A DNA stretch of 64,000 bases from assembly GCF_022095675.1 (NCBI RefSeq), contig NZ_JAHYSG010000042.1, positions 1 to 64,000 on the forward strand, written 5' to 3'. Position 1 is the first letter of the stretch, and each line of letters opens with the position of its first letter. Shown one piece after another: positions 1 through 9,704 of this stretch. Both the position numbers and the translations under genes were made by a program. Origin of the DNA: Dactylosporangium sp. AC04546 (GTDB taxonomy: Bacteria > Actinomycetota > Actinomycetes > Mycobacteriales > Micromonosporaceae). The notes beneath the pieces were generated by a model, which was not told where the DNA came from, made no database searches, and saw only the letters and a program-made list of their open reading frames with translations.

Positions 1-21
1 GAGGGTAGATCGACCAACGTC
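1..21. repeat. dispersed 21-bp motif, copy 1
   Basis: The first 21 bases match, with one substitution (A for G at base 7), the right arm of the long inverted repeat at 29702-29722. They are followed by a small hairpin, CGTCTG-TG-CAGACG, at about 19-32. The partner arm, if there is one, lies left of the window. The site sits just downstream of korB, so a terminator-like or dispersed-repeat role is possible. Nothing else was seen in bases 22-90. Confidence 0.5.
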
Positions 22-90
22 TGTGCAGACGACCGCGCGCCCCGAGCCACAAGGGCCGGGGCGCGCGATGCAGTGCGAGCCAGGTGCGAG

Positions 91-1111
91 CTACAGGATC
101 GTCCAGGTGTCGCCGCTGTTCAGCAGCGCGCCCAACTCCTCCTCCGGAGTGCCCTTGACCTTCGCCTTGGCCGCCGTGAGCTGCTCGCGGACCAGGTCGT
201 CGTAGGCCGGGCGGTCAACCTTGCGGAACACGCCGATCGGGGTGTTGCGCAGGTCGAGGCCGGGCAGGCGGGACAGGGCGAACGCGTAGGCGGGCTCGGC
301 CACCGTCTCGTCGTGCACCACGATCTCGTCGGGCGACACCTCCGCCGTCGGCACGACCGACAGGCCGAAGCCGCCGGGCGGGTGGGTCACCGCCCACTCG
401 CCGTCCTTGCCGAACGTGATCGGCCGGCCGTGCTCGAGCCGGACGATGAAGTCGTCGCGGGTGCCCGGGTCCTTCAGCGCGTCGAAGGCGCCGTCGTTGA
501 AGATGTTGCAGTTCTGGTAGATCTCGACGAACGCCGAGCCGCGGTGCTCGGCCGCGGCGCGCAGCACCGACTGGAGGTGCTTGCGGTCGGAGTCGATCGT
601 GCGGGCGACGAACGAGGCCTCGGCGCCGAGGGCGAGCGAGATCGGGTTGAAGGGCGAGTCGGCCGAGCCGGCCGGCGTCGACTTCGTGATCTTGCCGATC
701 TCGGAGGTGGGTGAGTACTGCCCCTTGGTCAGGCCGTAGATCTTGTTGTTGAACAGCAGGATCTTCAGGTTGACATTGCGCCGCAGGGCGTGGATCAGGT
801 GGTTGCCGCCGATCGACAGGGCGTCGCCGTCGCCGGTGACGACCCAGACCGACAGGTCGGGGCGGGACACCGACAGGCCGCTCGCGATCGCCGGCGCGCG
901 GCCGTGGATCGAGTGCATGCCGTAGGTGTTCATGTAGTACGGGAACCGCGAGGAGCAGCCGATGCCGGACACGAACACGATCCGCTCACGCGGGATGTTG
1001 AGCTCCGGCATGAACGACTGGACCGCGGCCAGGATCGCGTAGTCCCCGCAGCCGGGGCACCAGCGGACCTCCTGGTCGGACTTGAAGTCCTTGGCCGTCA
1101 GCTTCAGCATC

Positions 1112-1119
<8 letters not shown>
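91..1119 (-). CDS. korB: 2-oxoacid:ferredoxin oxidoreductase, beta subunit
   Basis: 342 aa. This is the thiamine-diphosphate subunit of a two-subunit, CoA-dependent 2-oxoacid (probably 2-oxoglutarate) ferredoxin oxidoreductase of the cytoplasm, which can replace 2-oxoglutarate dehydrogenase in the TCA cycle. Visible motifs are CPGCG at residues 21-25, typical of this subunit, and the ThDP/Mg site starting GDGD at 96-99 and closing with NN at 124-125. The ATG is preceded by GAGGAAG on the minus strand. The start overlaps the end of korA by 8 bp, so the two genes are translationally coupled and form one operon. Length matches the family. Exact substrate (2-oxoglutarate or pyruvate) is inferred from the actinobacterial KorAB type. 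Confidence 0.93.
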
Positions 1120-2959
<1,840 letters not shown>

Positions 2960-3061
2960 GTGAGCTGACCTCCTGTTGAGCCGGCGGGGCGGGGTCGGGG
3001 CGACGACTTAGCGAAGCCTTACAAGCAGAGGGTACGTCGGCCGCGCCCCGCCGCCTGCGGC

Positions 3062-3098
3062 GCAGGTCTCACCTGAGGATCGAATCCTCCGGACCTGC
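3062..3098 (-). terminator. two-tier hairpin downstream of the secreted-protein gene
   Basis: GCAGGTC (3062-3068) pairs with GACCTGC (3092-3098). Inside it GAGGAT (3075-3080) pairs with ATCCTC (3084-3089) around a CGA loop. It lies just beyond the stop codon of the minus-strand gene ending at 3116, in the place expected for a terminator. There is no clear T-run. The inner loop faintly resembles a tRNA T-arm but there is no tRNA around it. Confidence 0.4.
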
Positions 3099-3115
3099 AC
3101 CGCAGGACCCGCCGA

Positions 3116-4594
3116 TCAGGACATTTCCGACGGATGATCGTCGGCGTCATCGCCCGAATCGCGGTACGGACTGTCCGAATGGCGGAACCTGGACCCGGCC
3201 ACCGGACCGGGCGGCAGCCGCGGCAGGGTGAGCGAGCGCGGGAACGCCGAGCGGGGCGGCGGCGGCGGCAGCTCGCCCGCCGACACCAGCACGACCTCCT
3301 CCACCTCGTCCTCGGCGAGCTCATCGTCGTCGTACCGGCCGGCGCCGCCCATGCGCCGCCGCAGCGAGAACACCACCAGGAGGCCCACGACCGCGACCAG
3401 CCCGACGATGCCGACGACGAACGGCCCGCTGGACAGCCGGTCACTGGACAGCAGGTTGCCGTCCCCGTCGCCCCGGTGTGCCGAGTCGGTACCGCCGACG
3501 AGCGGCACGGCGGCGGGCGAGGCCGGCGCGTCGGTCGGCAGGGGTGACTCGCCGGCGATCGGCGGCGCGGTGATCCGGTAGTCGGCGCGCGTCTCGACGG
3601 TCGACCGGCCGGCCGGCGTCAGGTAGCCGTGAACGGCCCCGCTCAGCGGCAGCTGCTCGCGCGCGGCCGCGCTGATCGTCAGCCCGAACGTCACCTGCAC
3701 TTCCCGTCCGGCGCTCAGGTCGCCCAGGTCGCAGCGGTCGCGGTCCTCGGCGATCTTGCGGCGCGACCGGCAGGCAGCCGGGAACGACACCAGGTCGACC
3801 CCGGGCGGGGTGACCAGCTCGACCGCCCCGTAGCCCCTGGCTGCGCCGGTGTTGCGCAGCTTGACCTGCAGCTGGGCGCCCTGCGTCTGCGGGGCGGCGA
3901 CGCCGGGCAGGTCGAGCTGCGAGGCGGACAGCGCGATGCCGGGCGTCGGCGGGGGGCTGGTGAACCGGATGGCGACGTCGCGCTTGCGGACGATGTCCCG
4001 CGCGTGCTCCTTGTCGCGGACGGACGCGGTGACCGAGCCGGAGCCGGAGACCTTCCAGGCGTTCTCGTCGACGTCGACCTTGACCACGACCCGGCCGACC
4101 CTGCCCTCGCCGAGCCGGCAGCCGAAGCTCAGCGCCTTGACGTCGGTGGCGACGCAGCCGTCGGTGCCGTACGCGCCGACCGGCTGCGCACCGCTCGGCA
4201 GCACGTAGAAGCCGTCGATCTGCTCGGTGCCGACGTAGCTGCCGATGTTCTGCACGGCGATGACCAGCTCGGCGGTGCCGTTGCCCTGCCAGTACGCGTC
4301 GCCGACCACGATGTCACTGGCCAGCAGCTTGATGTTGTGCACGGCCGGCGGCTTCGTCGGCGGCCGGGTGGTCGGGGGCGCGGTGGTGGTGGGGGGCGGC
4401 GATTCGGTCGTCGGTTCCGCGGTCGGTTCAGGCGGCTCCGACGTCGGTACCTCCACCGTGGGCGGATCCGATGGGCCCTCCTCCGGCTCGGCCTGCACCG
4501 GGGCGGCGAAGACCAGGGAGCACACGGTGGTCAACAGCATGAGGGAGCCGGAACGCAGCTGCCACCGGGTGTGGTGGGCCGCGGGTGCGTCCAT
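3116..4594 (-). CDS. secreted, C-terminally membrane-anchored surface protein, function unknown
   Basis: 492 aa. An N-terminal signal peptide (hydrophobic core about residues 17-32, AXA-type cleavage near VQAEP) is followed by a Pro/Thr/Glu-rich linker at ~38-85. A central region of ~300 residues looks like repeated beta-sandwich domains of the DUF11/adhesin kind, judged from its alternating pattern. A single transmembrane helix at about 390-412 is followed by RRR and a long acidic, proline-rich cytoplasmic tail of ~80 residues. There is no LPXTG motif, so anchoring is by the membrane helix. The ATG has AAAGGAC 9 nt upstream. It is divergent from nuoA. The tail could bind a cytoplasmic partner, but nothing in the sequence identifies one. 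Confidence 0.75.
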   Translation of the reverse strand: MDAPAAHHTRWQLRSGSLMLLTTVCSLVFAAPVQAEPEEGPSDPPTVEVPTSEPPEPTAEPTTESPPPTTTAPPTTRPPTKPPAVHNIKLLASDIVVGDAYWQGNGTAELVIAVQNIGSYVGTEQIDGFYVLPSGAQPVGAYGTDGCVATDVKALSFGCRLGEGRVGRVVVKVDVDENAWKVSGSGSVTASVRDKEHARDIVRKRDVAIRFTSPPPTPGIALSASQLDLPGVAAPQTQGAQLQVKLRNTGAARGYGAVELVTPPGVDLVSFPAACRSRRKIAEDRDRCDLGDLSAGREVQVTFGLTISAAAREQLPLSGAVHGYLTPAGRSTVETRADYRITAPPIAGESPLPTDAPASPAAVPLVGGTDSAHRGDGDGNLLSSDRLSSGPFVVGIVGLVAVVGLLVVFSLRRRMGGAGRYDDDELAEDEVEEVVLVSAGELPPPPPRSAFPRSLTLPRLPPGPVAGSRFRHSDSPYRDSGDDADDHPSEMS

Positions 4595-4733
4595 GAGGGG
4601 ATGTCCTTTTGGGGTCTACTCGGCGGCAGCCGGGGGGTGACTTGGTTGCACTCCGGCAAGGGGGCCCATTATCTAGAGAGTTTCGAGTTTTGTGCATGTC
4701 GGAGATCGTGACGATCCGGGTACGGTGCGTATC

Positions 4734-5123
4734 GTGAGTGGATATCTGGGCGGGTATGCAACGCTCGGCCTCCTGCTACTGGTCGGCGCGGGCGTTTTCG
4801 TGGCTGCTTTTACAGCCAATCGGCTGCTGGGTCCGCGCCGATCAACGGACAGCGCGGCCACGCAGAGTGGCAAGTACGAGACCTACGAGTGCGGGCTCGA
4901 CCCCGTCGGCGGCGACTGGGCGCAGGCCCAGATCCGCTACTACGTGTACGCCTACCTCTACGCGCTGTTCGCGGTGGAGAGCGTGTTCCTGTTCCCGTGG
5001 GCGGTGATCTTCGACCAGCCGGGCTACGGGGCCGCGGTCGTCGTCGAGATGGCGATCTTCGTCGCGGTGCTGGCGCTGGGCATCCTTTACGCGTGGCGCA
5101 AGAACATCCTGCGCTGGACGTAG
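4734..5123 (+). CDS. nuoA: NADH-quinone oxidoreductase subunit A (orphan copy)
   Basis: 129 aa with three transmembrane helices (about residues 6-28, 67-90 and 97-120). The conserved NuoA loop YECGLDPVG lies between helices 1 and 2, and AVESVFLFPWAV lies in helix 2. In complex I this subunit helps couple quinone reduction to proton pumping. I chose the GTG at 4734 because it directly precedes the hydrophobic helix; the frame is open back to a GTG at 4692, which would add 14 non-conserved residues. No nuoB-N genes follow: the next gene, folP2, is convergent. It is therefore an orphan copy. Whether it joins a complete complex encoded elsewhere cannot be seen here. Confidence 0.88.
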   Translation: MSGYLGGYATLGLLLLVGAGVFVAAFTANRLLGPRRSTDSAATQSGKYETYECGLDPVGGDWAQAQIRYYVYAYLYALFAVESVFLFPWAVIFDQPGYGAAVVVEMAIFVAVLALGILYAWRKNILRWT

Positions 5124-5155
5124 CTCCACGCCGTCCAACGCCGTTCTACGCGCTT

Positions 5156-6016
5156 TTACGCCAGGCCGCGCCGGGACACCGCGGGCTGGCGGTCGCCCCG
5201 GATGGCCGCCACCGTGTCCAGGACCCGGCGGGTCTCCCTGACCTGGTGCGCCCGGAACACGCGGGCGCCCAGCCAGGCCGAGACCGCGGTCGCCGCGAGC
5301 GTGCCCTCCAGCCGCTCCCCCACCGGCAGGTCGAGGGTCTCGCCGATGAAGTCCTTGTTCGACAGCGCGACCAGCACCGGCCAGCCGGTGGCGACCAGCT
5401 CGCCCAGCCGGTTGGTGATGGCGAGCGAATGCCGGGTGTTCTTGCCGAAGTCGTGCGCCGGGTCGATGAGGATGCCGTCGCGTCGCACCCCGAGCTCGAC
5501 GGCTCTTTCCGCCAGTGCGGTCACTGTCAGTACAACATCCTCCACCGGATCCGTGAACGCCACACGATGTGGGCGGGTGCGCGGGGTCAGCCCGCCGGCG
5601 TGGGAGCACACCAGCCCCGCGCCGGTCTCGGCCGCCACCGCGGCGAGCCCCGGATCGGCCCCGGCCCAGGTGTCGTTGATCAGGTCGGCCCCGGCGGCGA
5701 TCACCTCGCGGGCCACCTCGGCGCGCCAGGTGTCGATCGAGATCACCACGTCGGGGAAATTTTCCCGGACGGCGGCGACGGTCGGGATCGTGCGTCGCAG
5801 TTCTTCGGCGGCGTCAACGGTACTGCCGGGGCCGGCCTTCACCCCGCCGATGTCGATGATGTCGGCACCGTCGGTGACGGCTTTCTCCACGGCTCGTAGC
5901 GCCGCATCCTCGGCAAACGTGGCGCCCCGGTCGAAGAACGAGTCCGGGGTCCGGTTGACGATCGCCATCACCGCATAGTCGCCGTCGGCGAACCGCCGGT
6001 TGCCCAGCCGGAACAT
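5156..6016 (-). CDS. folP2: dihydropteroate synthase-like protein, FolP2 type
   Basis: 286 aa TIM-barrel of the dihydropteroate synthase family, which joins p-aminobenzoate to hydroxymethyl-dihydropterin diphosphate. The first signature reads AIVNRTPDSFFDRGATF instead of the canonical NVTPDSFSDGG. This Arg-containing variant marks the actinobacterial FolP2 paralogues; the mycobacterial member is reported not to replace true DHPS, so the activity is uncertain. The IDIGG loop, SIDTWR and a C-terminal FRAH segment are present. ATG at 6016 has GGAGG 7 nt upstream. It is divergent from the DivIVA-SRPBCC-tag genes, a neighbourhood seen in mycobacteria (Rv1207-Rv1210), although gpgS (Rv1208 there) is absent here. 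Confidence 0.85.
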   Translation of the reverse strand: MFRLGNRRFADGDYAVMAIVNRTPDSFFDRGATFAEDAALRAVEKAVTDGADIIDIGGVKAGPGSTVDAAEELRRTIPTVAAVRENFPDVVISIDTWRAEVAREVIAAGADLINDTWAGADPGLAAVAAETGAGLVCSHAGGLTPRTRPHRVAFTDPVEDVVLTVTALAERAVELGVRRDGILIDPAHDFGKNTRHSLAITNRLGELVATGWPVLVALSNKDFIGETLDLPVGERLEGTLAATAVSAWLGARVFRAHQVRETRRVLDTVAAIRGDRQPAVSRRGLA

Positions 6017-6092
6017 CGCATGGCCTCCGTGTTTGCTTCTTATAGGTGTGCCGGGGTCGCCCGAGCCTCCTCAGCGTGCCACGATTCCCCCT

Positions 6093-6593
6093 ATGGCTGA
6101 GTTCCTCCTCGTGTTGATCGCCGCTGTGGTCGTCGGGGCCATCGGGTTCGGCGTGTCGCTGTTGATCACCGGAGACGACCCGGGGATCGAAGGACATGAG
6201 CCCGACGGGCGCGCCGTGCCGCTGCCGTCGTCCCGCCCGCTCGTCGAGGGCGACGTGAACCAGCTGCGGTTCGACACGGTGGTCCGGGGTTACCGGATGG
6301 CCCAGGTCGACACCGCGCTGCGGCGGGCCGGATACGACATCGGCTACAAGGAAGAGCTGATCCACGTGCTCGAAGCCGAGATCAAGGCGCTGCGCGAGGG
6401 CCGGACCGAGGACGCCGACGCGCTGCGCGACGCGCGCGAGGCCGCGGTGTCCGGGGCGGGCGGCGCTTCGGCCGCTCCCACGGACTCGGATGCCGCCCCT
6501 GCCGAGGGCCCGGCTGCCGCCCCTTCCGAGGACTCGGCTTCCGACGACTCGGCCAAGGGCTGGGAGCTCTCGGCCTCGCCGGTGGTGAAGTGA
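6093..6593 (+). CDS. DivIVA-domain membrane-associated protein
   Basis: 166 aa. One N-terminal transmembrane helix (residues ~2-22) is followed by a short DivIVA-type motif at ~50-75 (LRFDTVVRGYRMAQVDTALR), a coiled-coil segment to ~110, and an Ala/Ser/Asp-rich low-complexity tail. DivIVA domains sense curved membranes and recruit cell-wall factors at poles and septa. The ATG at 6093 is preferred over an in-frame start at 6000, which would overlap folP2 and add non-conserved residues. Its stop overlaps the next gene's GTG by 4 bp. The position between folP2 and tag matches the mycobacterial Rv1209 location. Confidence 0.82.
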   Translation: MAEFLLVLIAAVVVGAIGFGVSLLITGDDPGIEGHEPDGRAVPLPSSRPLVEGDVNQLRFDTVVRGYRMAQVDTALRRAGYDIGYKEELIHVLEAEIKALREGRTEDADALRDAREAAVSGAGGASAAPTDSDAAPAEGPAAAPSEDSASDDSAKGWELSASPVVK

Positions 6594-7066
6594 CCTTCAG
6601 CGAGGCCGAACAGCCGGGTACCGGCGAGGTCACCGCCACGGTGATCGTCAACGCGCCGGCCGAGGTCGTCTTCGCCGCCCTGACCGACTGGCGACGGCAG
6701 GGCGACTGGATCCCGTTCACGACCGTGCGGGTGCTGTCGGGCGACGGCGGCGAGGGCAGCCAGATCGAGGCCATCACCCAGGTCGGCCCGGCGGCGCTGC
6801 GCGACCTCATGCGAGTGGTGAAGGTCGACCCGCCGTACGAGGTCCGCGTCGTCCACCACGGCAAGGTCCTGCGCGGCCCGGGCGTGCTGCGCTGCACCCC
6901 GCTGGGCGCCGACCGGACCCAGGTGGTGTGGCACGAGTGGTTCCACCTGCCGGCCGGCCCGGCCGGCAAGGTGGCGTGGCCGGTGCTCTGGCCGGGCTCG
7001 AAGGCCGGGCTGACCGCGGCCCTGCGCCGGTTCGCCCGGCTGGTGGAGGGCGGAAAACTGTCATAG
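6590..7066 (+). CDS. SRPBCC-family (polyketide cyclase/START-like) protein
   Basis: 158 aa. The pattern TATVIVNAPAEVVFAALTDWRRQGDWIPFT, then a long beta-strand region, then a C-terminal amphipathic helix (GLTAALRRFARLVE) is the helix-grip fold of the SRPBCC superfamily, whose members bind hydrophobic ligands in a deep pocket. The ligand cannot be told from the sequence. GTG start within a GTGA overlap with the upstream DivIVA-domain gene, so the two are almost certainly co-translated. The gene ends 20 bp before tag. Confidence 0.8.
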   Translation: MTFSEAEQPGTGEVTATVIVNAPAEVVFAALTDWRRQGDWIPFTTVRVLSGDGGEGSQIEAITQVGPAALRDLMRVVKVDPPYEVRVVHHGKVLRGPGVLRCTPLGADRTQVVWHEWFHLPAGPAGKVAWPVLWPGSKAGLTAALRRFARLVEGGKLS

Positions 7067-7086
7067 CCGCGAGGTAGGTTGCGGGC

Positions 7087-7665
7087 ATGACGGATGTGGT
7101 GGTGGGTGCGGACGGCCTGGCCAGGTGCGCCTGGGGTGGCTCGACGCCGGACTATCTCGACTATCACGACAACGAGTGGGGCCGGCCGATCCGCGACGAC
7201 AACGGGCTCTTCGAGCGGCTGACCCTCGAAGCGTTCCAGTCCGGCCTTTCGTGGATCACGATCCTGCGCAAACGGCCGGCGTTCCGCACGGCGTTCGCGG
7301 GATTCGAGATCGAAAAGGTGGCGGCATTCGGCGAGTCCGACGTCGACCGCCTGCTCGCCGACACGGGCATCGTCCGCAACCGTGCCAAAATCGAGGCGGC
7401 GATCGCCAACGCGCGTGCGGCCGCCGACTTACCCGAGGGCGTCGCCGCGCTCCTGTGGTCCTTCGCGCCCGACCCGCGCCCGGCCCGCCCGACCGACTCG
7501 GCGCAGGTCCCAGCCGTGACAGCGGAATCGCAGGCAATGGCAAAAGCCCTGAAGAAGCGCGGTTTTCGTTTCGTAGGCCCGACCACGGCCTATGCACTCA
7601 TGCAGGCGACCGGCATGGTCAATGATCACGTCGCCTCTTGTTTTGTGCAGCTCGACCAGCCATGA
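7087..7665 (+). CDS. tag: DNA-3-methyladenine glycosylase I
   Basis: 192 aa. It excises 3-methyladenine from alkylated DNA in base-excision repair. The N-terminus RCAWGG...DYHDNEWGRP carries Cys14 and His27. The C-terminal VNDHVASC carries the other His/Cys pair, so all four ligands of the Tag zinc snap appear present. Length and the EAFQSGLSWITILRKR helix match the family. ATG at 7087 lies 20 bp after the SRPBCC gene, in what is probably one transcription unit. Confidence 0.93.
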   Translation: MTDVVVGADGLARCAWGGSTPDYLDYHDNEWGRPIRDDNGLFERLTLEAFQSGLSWITILRKRPAFRTAFAGFEIEKVAAFGESDVDRLLADTGIVRNRAKIEAAIANARAAADLPEGVAALLWSFAPDPRPARPTDSAQVPAVTAESQAMAKALKKRGFRFVGPTTAYALMQATGMVNDHVASCFVQLDQP

Positions 7666-7731
7666 TCCCGACGAACGATCACCTGGCGTAGACCTGGCGA
7701 ACTGCCTGCGGGCAACTGGAGAGTGAGCGAG

Positions 7732-8295
7732 ATGACGGCCGAGTTCGCGGCGGATTTCGGCGGCCCGCTCGACCTGGTCGACTATGACCAGGGCTGGCCG
7801 GCCAAGTTCGCGTATTACCGCGACGAGCTGGCCGATGCCCTCGGCCCGGCGGCATTACGCATCGAGCACATCGGCTCCACGGCCGTGCCCGGCCTGGCCG
7901 CCAAGAACGTGATCGACATCCTGGTCATCGTCCCCGACGAGCACGACCAGGCTGCGTACCGTCCGGCCGTCGAGTCGACGGGCATGACCCTCGCCAACCG
8001 CGACCCGGCCGCCGCGTGGTCGTTCTACCGCCCGTCCGCCCCGCCCCGCACCCGCCACGTCCACGTGACGTCGCGTGGCTCGTCCCACGAGCGGGTGCAG
8101 CTCCTGTTCGTGGACTTCCTGCGCGCCCACGACCTGGCCGTGGACGCGTACGCCCAGGTGAAGCGCCGCCTGGCGATCCGCTTCGCCGACGACCGCGAGG
8201 GCTACACGCGGGCCAAGACGGACTTCATCTTCGACATGCTGGACCGTGCGGAGCAGTGGGCCGACCAGTGCGGCTGGTCCGTGGAGAGCCGCTAG
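7732..8295 (+). CDS. GrpB/UPF0157 family protein (nucleotidyltransferase fold)
   Basis: 187 aa. The signature RIEHIGSTAVPGLAAKNVIDILV is that of the GrpB (UPF0157) family, which has a minimal nucleotidyltransferase fold (GSTAVPG loop, then an acidic D-x-D-like strand IDI). The family's biological function is not settled. I chose ATG at 7732, since GGAGAG lies 8 nt upstream. A GTG at 7723 would add three residues. It follows tag by 66 bp on the same strand. Confidence 0.85.
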   Translation: MTAEFAADFGGPLDLVDYDQGWPAKFAYYRDELADALGPAALRIEHIGSTAVPGLAAKNVIDILVIVPDEHDQAAYRPAVESTGMTLANRDPAAAWSFYRPSAPPRTRHVHVTSRGSSHERVQLLFVDFLRAHDLAVDAYAQVKRRLAIRFADDREGYTRAKTDFIFDMLDRAEQWADQCGWSVESR

Positions 8296-8381
8296 CCGCT
8301 CCGCCGACTCGGCCCGCCGCCGGCTCGGAGCTGGACCGCCCGCGCAAGGAGCACCAGGGGCACGCACGCTCTGCCTTCTAT

Positions 8382-8408
8382 ACCTAGGCCTGCTACACCT
8401 AGGCCTGC
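8382..8408 (+). repeat. direct repeat ACCTAGGCCTGC
   Basis: Two exact copies of ACCTAGGCCTGC, at 8382-8393 and 8397-8408, with a 15-bp period. Each contains the 8-bp palindrome AGGCCT extended by CTAG. Confidence 0.7.
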
Positions 8409-8448
8409 CGCGCCCGCGCCCGCCGTGTCCTTTGACTGCACCGCGACG

Positions 8449-8744
8449 TTTCGGTCGATCGACCGACCGAACCACCGGCCCACGGATCAGATCACCCACC
8501 GCCGCGCTCTCGGCTCTGCCCGGCACACGGTCGGTCGACTGACCGAAACGGGCAGCCACCGAAATCGGACACCCACACGCCGCCGCCTGCACCTGCACCA
8601 CCGCCTGCACCCACCTCACCGCCTACCTGGCCCCGCACAGCTTTCGGTCGATCGACCGACCGAAAGCGCCAGCTCGCGGATCGGGTCACCCCACCACCGC
8701 GCCCTCCGACTGCACCAACGCGCTTCGGTCGATCGACCGACCGA
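8449..8744. repeat. family of four palindromic elements (core CGGTCGATCGACCG)
   Basis: Copies lie at 8449-8471, 8529-8549 (inverted, with CAGTCGAC instead of CGATCGAC), 8641-8666 and 8723-8744. Each contains CGGTCGATCGACCGACCG or its complement, flanked by TTT...AAA or TT...AA. Flanks are partly conserved: GACTGCACC(A/G) precedes copies 1 and 4, and CGGATC(A/G)G(A/G)TCACCC follows copies 1 and 3. The family is therefore a degenerate longer unit, not isolated 22-mers. Each copy can form a hairpin. They could be REP-like elements, binding sites or decayed mobile units. Confidence 0.75.
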
Positions 8745-9032
8745 CACGCCTGACGAGACGGGAGGCGCGGGTGACGGGGCGAGCGGCGGGCGCCGTCCCA
8801 GAGGGCGCGAGCCTGAGGGCGGCGGTCAGGTGACGCGGGAGCATGCGTGTGGGTGGCCAAAGCCGTCCGCTCGCCGATCCGGTCGACACGCAGCCGCCAA
8901 CGCGCCCTCGGGCCGACCGCTTCCCGGCATGATCGCGAACGCCTCTGGGTGCCGCACGCCTTCATGATCATGGGACAGGGCCGCCGGGCTGCCGTGAGTT
9001 AAGGCCTGCTTCGGGCGTGGTGGAATGTCTTC

Positions 9033-9551
9033 ATGGCGAAATGGACGGTCGTGGTCTCACCGGAGCAGTACGAGTCGGAGCGGTTGTACGGATCCGACAA
9101 GCTGGCTGTGCCGGGAGTTGGCGACTCGCTCAGCGCCGGGGATGAGGTCCTGCTTGTCGCCGCCATCGACGAACCCGTGGTGTTCGGGCTTGCCCGGGCC
9201 GACGGGCATGGCGGGCTGCAGTACACGGTCAATCTGCTCGAAGCGCCCCTGCCTGCGCCTGACTCGGTGAAAGCCGCAACGGAAGGCGTGCACGCTGTGG
9301 ACGAGCGGGCGTTTCTCGACATCCAGCGGCGGGTGCGGCCGCCTGACACCGTGCGGCGGACCTGGCTTGTCAGCGTGGACATGCCCATTGAGGCGGCCTC
9401 GCCGGGGGAAGCGGTCCGAGCCTTCTGGAACTACGTGCGCGAGCTCGGACCGGCCGAACTGCCGGCGTTCGTCTGGCCGTCCGGGAACGAGCTGGCCATG
9501 CAGGCGTTCGTGCTCGGGGCCGAGGCCAACCAGGACCCCGAAGAGGACTGA
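9033..9551 (+). CDS. conserved-looking hypothetical protein
   Basis: 172 aa, soluble, no signal peptide or membrane segment. I do not recognise the family. The N-terminal ~80 residues (WTVVVSPEQYESERLYG..., LSAGDEVLLVAAIDEPVVFGLARA) alternate in a beta-rich pattern like a small-molecule or RNA-binding PUA/EVE barrel, but this is only a resemblance. The C-terminal half has VSVDMPIEAASPGEAVRAFWNYVRELGP, predicted mixed alpha/beta. The acidic tail ends PEED. ATG at 9033 is the only reasonable start. Codon use is ordinary for the window. It has no operon partner: the repeat-rich interval lies upstream and the cyclase gene is convergent downstream. Confidence 0.65.
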   Translation: MAKWTVVVSPEQYESERLYGSDKLAVPGVGDSLSAGDEVLLVAAIDEPVVFGLARADGHGGLQYTVNLLEAPLPAPDSVKAATEGVHAVDERAFLDIQRRVRPPDTVRRTWLVSVDMPIEAASPGEAVRAFWNYVRELGPAELPAFVWPSGNELAMQAFVLGAEANQDPEED

Positions 9552-9704
9552 CCCGGATCCCGAAGCAACCAAAGGCCGAGGCGGTGCGTCTCATTGGGCA
9601 GTAACACGCTAGCCGGTTCGAGATGCCGGTGAGCCCTCCCTGAGGTGGGGTGGTGGGCGGTCCAGGGTAACCCCCGAAAAGGCCCGCCATCCCACTTGGG
9701 AGAG

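Larger units (their letters stand above)
8296..9032. other. repeat-rich non-coding interval
   Basis: About 740 bp between the GrpB gene and the 172-aa gene. It is C-rich and I find no convincing gene. Long open frames run through it on both strands but read as Arg/Pro/His-rich low-complexity sequence punctuated by the same repeat. It holds a 12-bp direct repeat and a family of at least four palindromic elements, annotated separately. Near the right end, GGCATGATCGCG and TTCATGATCATGG echo the CATGATC arms of the inverted repeat at 29740-29801. Confidence 0.7.

Noticed and set aside
3062..3098. tRNA gene (T-arm-like GATCGAATC).
   Set aside because: The loop is ATCGAAT rather than TTCGAAT, and no acceptor, D or anticodon arms can be drawn around it.
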